Positions 59,277 to 64,000 of a DNA stretch of 64,000 nucleotides are shown one piece after another. The position numbers were made by a program, and so were the translations under genes. Numbering within the stretch: position 1 is the stretch's first letter; every line of letters begins with the position of its first letter. The notes under the pieces were generated by a model. That model saw nothing but the letters and a program-made list of their open reading frames with translations. It was not told where the DNA came from and ran no database searches. Origin of the DNA: Algoriphagus litoralis (GTDB lineage: Bacteria > Bacteroidota > Bacteroidia > Cytophagales > Cyclobacteriaceae). The stretch spans positions 62,001-126,000 of the forward strand of contig NZ_QGOL01000013.1 in the NCBI RefSeq assembly GCF_003259255.1, given 5' to 3'.

Positions 59277-62200
59277 CTAGCTCTTCGACTCAACCCACTT
59301 CCTCGCATTCACAAAAGCCTCCATCCAAGGGGTAAAGTCATCGGTTCTTTCGCTAGGGTAGTGGGCCCAGTTCCATGGCTTCAGGCTTCGCTCGATATGT
59401 GGCATGATGGCTAGGTGCCTTCCATCTTCTGATGCTATGCCCGCTGTCGCAAAATCAGAGCCGTTAGGATTTCCGGGATAAGCTGCATAGCTATACTTAA
59501 TTGCGAAGTTGTAGCCATTTTCTCCTTTTGGAAGTGAGAATTTACCTTCTCCATGTGCGACCCATACGCCTAGACGCTGTCCGCTAAGGCTACCAAGCAT
59601 CACCGAATTGTTTTCCGGAACGGTCACATTTACAAAGCATGACTCAAACTTATGGCTTGCGTTGTGCAGCATTTTTGGCTTTTGATCATGATTTGGCGTA
59701 ACAAGACCTAATTCCACCATCAATTGGCAACCATTACATACGCCTAAAGAAAGTGTATCGGGTCTTGCGTAGAAGTTATCTAGGGCTTGCTTGGCTTTTG
59801 GATTGTAAAGGAAGGCACCGGCCCAGCCTTTAGCCGAACCCAAGACATCGGAATTGGAGAAGCCGCCGACGAAAACGATCATCTGAACATCTTCCAGATT
59901 CTCTCGACCGGCAATCAAGTCAGTCATGTGAACGTCCTTCACTTCAAATCCTGCCAACCAGAGCGAGTAAGCCATTTCCCGGTCGCCGTTCACGCCTTTT
60001 TCACGAATGATGGCAGCTTTCGCTTTTCCTGTTGACTTACGGAAAGGATCTAAGCCCAATCCTTCGAAACTTCCCTTCCAGCCCTCTGCAAATTCATAGG
60101 AAAGTGGTTGGGATTTATAATTCTCAAAGCGATCCTTGGCTAATTTCTCTCCGCTTTGCTTTCGATCTAGTAAGTAGGAAGATCGGAACCAAACGTCCCG
60201 CATTTCGGAGACGTTCAAGGATAGATTTTCCAGAGAAACAGTTCCGTCTTGGGTCACTTCAGCCAGTTCCACAAAGTTGATGTCCGCGGCTGTCAACAGT
60301 GCTTCCACTTCATGATCATCGGCCACCTGGATCAAGATTCCTGGATTCTCTGCGAAAAGGGCTTTGACCAAGTCGGTTTCCTCAAGTCGGGATTCTTTGA
60401 CCGCCAAACCTACCTGTTCGGTTGGAAAACACATTTCCAGGAGGGCTGTGATGATCCCGCCGGAGGAAATGTCGTGACCGGATAGAATGAGGCCTTTCTC
60501 GATCAAGCTTTGCACCGCTTCAAAAGCTGCAGCGAAATACCTCGAATCAGACACGCTTGGGGACTCAGCTCCAACCTTGTTTAAAATTTGGTAAAAGGAG
60601 GAACCGGCAAGCTTAGCTGAGTCTTTGGAAAAATCGAGATACAGTACTTTACTTCCAGCCTTCGGCAAAAGTGCAGCTTTCACCGTCTTTTTGATATCGG
60701 AGCATTCACCCACAGTCGAGATAATCACCGTACCCGGAGAGTAAACCACTTTCCCGTCAGGGTATTTCTGCGTCATGGAAAGGGAATCTTTCCCAGTTGG
60801 AATATTGACTCCCAACTCAATCGCAAATTCTGAAACTGCCTGAACGGCTCGGTAAAGTCTGTCGTTTTCGCCTTTATTTTTTGCAGGCCACATCCAGTTG
60901 GCGGATAGCGAAATGCCTTTCAGCCCATCAGCTATCGGCGCAAAGACCAAATTGGTCAAAGCCTCAGCTATTGCCAATCGGCTTCCTGCTTCAGGATCAG
61001 CCAATGCTGCTACCGGGGCATGACCGATAGAAGTGGCGATACCTTTATTTCCAGTGAAATCCAAAGCCATGACTGCCACGTCGTTCAGCGGAAGTTGGAT
61101 TTCACCTACAGTTTGCTGGGTGGCAACTCGGCCAGTTACTGAACGATCGACTTTATTGGTCAGCCAGTCTTTGCAGGCCACAGCTTCCAGCTGAAGTACT
61201 TCTTCGATATAAGACTTCAGTTGAGCTTCATTGTATTCGCCTTCGGCAAAAGAAGCATTGCCTGAATTATCCTCCAAAATGGTTTTTGGCGAAGAACCAA
61301 ACATGTAAGCCAAGTTCCAGTCTACTGGTTTTTCACCGGTTTTGCTGTTTTCAAACTTGAAATGCATGTCTCCTGTAGTCTCGCCGACCACATAGAACGG
61401 AGCACGCTCACGCTCGGAAAGTTGCTTCAGTGTGTCCACATCTTTTTTACCAACTACCAATCCCATTCGTTCCTGAGATTCGTTTCCGATAATTTCCTTG
61501 GCGGAAAGGGTGGGGTCACCAACAGGAAGCTGATCGATATGGATCGTGCCACCGGTACTTTCGACCAACTCAGAAAGGCAATTCAAATGTCCTCCGGCAC
61601 CGTGATCGTGAATAGAAATGATCGGGTTGTTTTCGCTTTCGGCCATTGCCCGGATCACGTTGGAAACGCGCTTTTGCATTTCTGGATTGGAGCGTTGGAT
61701 AGCGTTGAGTTCGATAGCATTGGAAAGTTCGCCAGTATTCAAGGAGGATACTGCAGATCCACCCATACCAATCCGGTAGTTGTCTCCGCCCATGATGACG
61801 ATTTGATCGCCTTTTTCAGGTTCGCTCTTCTTGGTATACTTAGCATTGGTGAAGCCGACTCCACCAGCGAGCATGATGACTTTATCAAAACCATGATGCT
61901 TTCCATCTTCCTCATGCTCAAAGGTCAACACTGAACCAGCGATTAGTGGTTGACCAAATTTATTTCCAAAATCAGAGGCTCCATTCGAAGCTTTGATCAG
62001 GATATCCATCGGGGTTTGGTAGAGCCAAGGACGCTCGGCCAGATTTTTTTCCCAGCTTCGCCCTTTTTCGGATCGGGAATAGGAGGTCATGTACACGGCT
62101 GTGCCCGCCAAAGGAATCGAACCCGTCCCACCTGCCAATCGGTCGCGGATTTCTCCCCCAGCTCCTGTGGCGGCGCCGTTGAATGGCTCCACGGTAGTCG

Positions 62201-62951
62201 GGAAGTTATGTGTTTCGGCTTTTAGCGAAATGACCGTATCGATCTCCCGTGTTTCAAAAAAGTCCGCTTGGTGCTGGGTTTTTGGTGCGAATTGTTGTGC
62301 TTTTGGACCGGAAACAAAAGCAACGTTGTCTTTATATGCTGACGCAATCCGGTTGGGATGCTTCTTGGAAGTTTCTTTGATAAGTTGGAAAAGAGTCATC
62401 GGTTTCTCTTCACCATCGATGACAAAAGTGCCATTGAAGATCTTGTGCCGGCAGTGCTCCGAGTTTACTTGCGAAAATCCAAATACCTCAGAATCGGTCA
62501 ACGGACGACCCAATTGGGAGGAAACATGATCCAAATAATCAACCTCTTCTTGACTTAGCGCAAGGCCTTCTGATTTATTATAGGCTGCAATATCGGTGAT
62601 CGGTTTGACCGGCTCAGGCTCCAGGTGGATGTCGAAGATCTCCTGATCCAGTCCATCGTAGCGCTTTTGGAGCATCGGATCGATCGCAGTGTGATCCTCT
62701 ATTGGAAAAAACTCCTCAATTCGCTGAATCCCCATGATTCCCATGTTGACCGTGATCTCTACGGCATTGGTAGACCAAGGAGTGATCATTTCTTTGCGTG
62801 GTCCGGAATAGTTTCCTGCTAATCGTGTTCCCTGTATCGCTTTGGCTTCGCCAAATAGCCAGGTGAGTTTTTCGATGTCTTCAGGTGTGAGGGGCTGTGG
62901 GGATTGAACTCCGTAAACGAGTTTTTGAGGTGATTCAAAGAAGAAAATCAT
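59277..62951 (-). CDS. purL: Phosphoribosylformylglycinamidine synthase, single-chain form
   Basis: 1224 residues, the large single-polypeptide enzyme of purine synthesis (FGAR to FGAM, using ATP and glutamine). An N-terminal PurS-like domain (about 1-140), a linker and two PurM-like ATP-binding halves are present: FGFSQVNSEHCRHKIFNG near 163, LKAETHNFPTTVEPFNGAATGAGGEIRD near 246, GIGHAPVAALADPEAGSRLAIAEALTNL near 655. The C-terminal amidotransferase has the Cys in LSLGVCNGCQLMVELG near 1103 and His/Glu in AIMPHIERSLKPWNW near 1190. It has a TACCTTTG promoter box 20 bp upstream and a terminator downstream. Confidence 0.98.
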   Translation of the reverse strand: MIFFFESPQKLVYGVQSPQPLTPEDIEKLTWLFGEAKAIQGTRLAGNYSGPRKEMITPWSTNAVEITVNMGIMGIQRIEEFFPIEDHTAIDPMLQKRYDGLDQEIFDIHLEPEPVKPITDIAAYNKSEGLALSQEEVDYLDHVSSQLGRPLTDSEVFGFSQVNSEHCRHKIFNGTFVIDGEEKPMTLFQLIKETSKKHPNRIASAYKDNVAFVSGPKAQQFAPKTQHQADFFETREIDTVISLKAETHNFPTTVEPFNGAATGAGGEIRDRLAGGTGSIPLAGTAVYMTSYSRSEKGRSWEKNLAERPWLYQTPMDILIKASNGASDFGNKFGQPLIAGSVLTFEHEEDGKHHGFDKVIMLAGGVGFTNAKYTKKSEPEKGDQIVIMGGDNYRIGMGGSAVSSLNTGELSNAIELNAIQRSNPEMQKRVSNVIRAMAESENNPIISIHDHGAGGHLNCLSELVESTGGTIHIDQLPVGDPTLSAKEIIGNESQERMGLVVGKKDVDTLKQLSERERAPFYVVGETTGDMHFKFENSKTGEKPVDWNLAYMFGSSPKTILEDNSGNASFAEGEYNEAQLKSYIEEVLQLEAVACKDWLTNKVDRSVTGRVATQQTVGEIQLPLNDVAVMALDFTGNKGIATSIGHAPVAALADPEAGSRLAIAEALTNLVFAPIADGLKGISLSANWMWPAKNKGENDRLYRAVQAVSEFAIELGVNIPTGKDSLSMTQKYPDGKVVYSPGTVIISTVGECSDIKKTVKAALLPKAGSKVLYLDFSKDSAKLAGSSFYQILNKVGAESPSVSDSRYFAAAFEAVQSLIEKGLILSGHDISSGGIITALLEMCFPTEQVGLAVKESRLEETDLVKALFAENPGILIQVADDHEVEALLTAADINFVELAEVTQDGTVSLENLSLNVSEMRDVWFRSSYLLDRKQSGEKLAKDRFENYKSQPLSYEFAEGWKGSFEGLGLDPFRKSTGKAKAAIIREKGVNGDREMAYSLWLAGFEVKDVHMTDLIAGRENLEDVQMIVFVGGFSNSDVLGSAKGWAGAFLYNPKAKQALDNFYARPDTLSLGVCNGCQLMVELGLVTPNHDQKPKMLHNASHKFESCFVNVTVPENNSVMLGSLSGQRLGVWVAHGEGKFSLPKGENGYNFAIKYSYAAYPGNPNGSDFATAGIASEDGRHLAIMPHIERSLKPWNWAHYPSERTDDFTPWMEAFVNARKWVESKS

Positions 62952-62971
62952 GTCCTTGGGCTGGTAAGCCG

Positions 62972-62979
62972 CAAAGGTA
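62972..62979 (-). promoter_or_regulatory. Candidate -7 promoter box for purL
   Basis: TACCTTTG on the minus strand, identical to the tRNA-Gln box, 20 bp upstream of the purL start. No TTTG at the expected spacing. Confidence 0.5.
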
Positions 62980-63109
62980 AGGATTTGGCAGATAGATTGG
63001 AAAGCCGGGGAATGAAAGATTGGGAAAATGTAAACTCAAGGTTGCTGGAGGCCTTGATGATCGATGTCATCGCTTTCCTATTCGATTAAGAAAAAATAGC
63101 TTTGATATT

Positions 63110-63919
63110 CTATTCGAAGGGATCGTTTCTTTTTTTCAGGTATTCAACTGCCTCCCCAATCAATTGTCCATGCCCAACGGGAAGGTTGATGGAGTTGATT
63201 TGCGGGATTTTTTCAGTGAATTTCTTGAGATTTTCTTGGGTTACCATTTTGTCATATTGTCCTGTGAATAAGGTAATGGGAGTTTGATGCTCCCTTGCCA
63301 ATCGTATGATCCTGTCGATATGTGGCAGCATCGACCCAAAAACCTTCCATACAAAATAAGCCTGAGCTCTGCTAGATCGGGTTTCTAGTTGGGTTTTGAT
63401 AAATTTCACCAGACTTTTCTCTACCATACCGGCAGAATTTAGGCCATCCACCATCCCAAAGAAGGATTTTGGTTTGAACACTACTCGCTTAAAAACCGGG
63501 TGAAAAATTCCAGGGTAACTGTTGAGGCTATACCAAATACCGGTTTTGATTCCATCTGGAGCGAGCAGGATAAGTGATTTGACCTGGTTTGGAAAAAGCT
63601 CATAGGTGATCAGGGAAAATTTACCTCCCATACTGTACCCCACTAATCCAAATTCTGTGAATCCTTCTTGTTTTTGAAGGAGGTTAATGATTTCAGCCCA
63701 TGTTTCTTTTCCAAGGTTTTGACTGGAATTATCCCATTGACTGGCTCCATGGTAAAATATATCTATAAGCAACAAGCACTGGTTTGACTTTCGGATGCTT
63801 GTAAAAGCGAGCATGTCCTTATGAGTCTGCCCAAAACCATGAAAAACCAAGACGAATTCCGAACCGGTACCCTCTTTGGCATAAGCCAACCTCCCTTTGG
63901 AATGAATCAAGTACTTCAT
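63110..63919 (-). CDS. Alpha/beta hydrolase
   Basis: 269 residues, alpha/beta-hydrolase fold. The oxyanion region is LVFHGFGQTHKDM near 28, the nucleophile elbow FGLVGYSMGGKFSLI near 91 (Ser), the acid ITLFTGQYDKMVT near 218 (Asp) and the His is in LPVGHGQLIGE near 249. No signal peptide, so cytoplasmic. The size fits the BioH/MenH-like esterase group, but the substrate cannot be assigned. It lies downstream of purL's promoter region, on the same strand, as a separate unit. Confidence 0.88.
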   Translation of the reverse strand: MKYLIHSKGRLAYAKEGTGSEFVLVFHGFGQTHKDMLAFTSIRKSNQCLLLIDIFYHGASQWDNSSQNLGKETWAEIINLLQKQEGFTEFGLVGYSMGGKFSLITYELFPNQVKSLILLAPDGIKTGIWYSLNSYPGIFHPVFKRVVFKPKSFFGMVDGLNSAGMVEKSLVKFIKTQLETRSSRAQAYFVWKVFGSMLPHIDRIIRLAREHQTPITLFTGQYDKMVTQENLKKFTEKIPQINSINLPVGHGQLIGEAVEYLKKRNDPFE

Positions 63920-64000
63920 TTGTCAAAAATTTAATATCCGAAGATACCAAAAGCATGAAATTTTATCATACGATTAAGCTCTGAATCAAATTATATTCTG

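Noticed and set aside
61362..61934. A 190-codon plus-strand frame opposite purL
   Set aside because: It lies opposite conserved purL coding sequence; long antisense frames are expected by chance there.

Overview
The window looks like chromosomal DNA of a Bacteroidota bacterium, most likely order Cytophagales, family Cyclobacteriaceae (Algoriphagus-like). This rests on gene content: FG-GAP/VCBS lipoproteins, DUF5683, DUF6249, DUF4407, a single-chain PurL, a parA-parB-DUF5683-dapB-lepB run and an HTH/ECF sigma complement. It also rests on promoters of the Bacteroidota type (TTTG, 18-20 nt, TAnnTTTG) and near absence of Shine-Dalgarno sequences. I place the genus by inference only. No phage, insertion sequence, CRISPR array or rRNA is visible. 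There is one tRNA (Gln).

Layout. 1-6 kb: the 3' part of a large VCBS-repeat protein, then creatininase family, glycosylasparaginase-like, CutC and a heme-motif/VCBS lipoprotein, followed by a CBS-domain protein. 6-9.7 kb (minus): an O-succinylhomoserine sulfhydrylase-type gene behind an S-box (SAM-I) riboswitch, then prs-rplY-pth. 9.8-16.8 kb: an unrecognised 1010-residue protein, a secreted M14 peptidase and an EcsC-family protein. 16.8-19.7 kb: tRNA-Gln, a small helical protein, rpsF-rpsR-rplI and a membrane-anchored coiled-coil protein. 19.7-30 kb: two methyltransferases, apaG, ung, then minus-strand lepB/dapB/DUF5683/parB/parA and pyrG-yidC. 30-34 kb: poorly characterised small genes, including an HTH protein, an ECF sigma factor with a probable membrane anti-sigma partner, and a DUF6249 protein.

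34-46.5 kb is an amino-acid biosynthesis block on the plus strand: trpE-G-D-C-F-B-A, a DAHP synthase, an aromatic amino acid hydroxylase, then hisH-A-F-IE. The trp genes are preceded by a compact control region. It has a consensus promoter, a short leader peptide with three consecutive Trp codons, and a strong rho-independent terminator before trpE, so it reads as ribosome-mediated attenuation. Almost every longer spacer in this block is filled with short degenerate repeats in inverted arrangement, rare elsewhere in the window.

46.5-64 kb: a DUF433 antitoxin with a frameshifted DUF5615 toxin remnant, an S41 peptidase lipoprotein, a Dabb protein, a CotH-like secreted protein, typA, a BASS-type transporter, an SGNH hydrolase, a DUF4407 membrane protein, an amidohydrolase lipoprotein, purL and an alpha/beta hydrolase.

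Most genes are ordinary housekeeping. The observations most worth a second look are the trp leader attenuator, the intergenic repeat families of the trp/his block, the decayed toxin gene, the unknown 1010-residue protein and the unassigned 30-31.5 kb gene pair.
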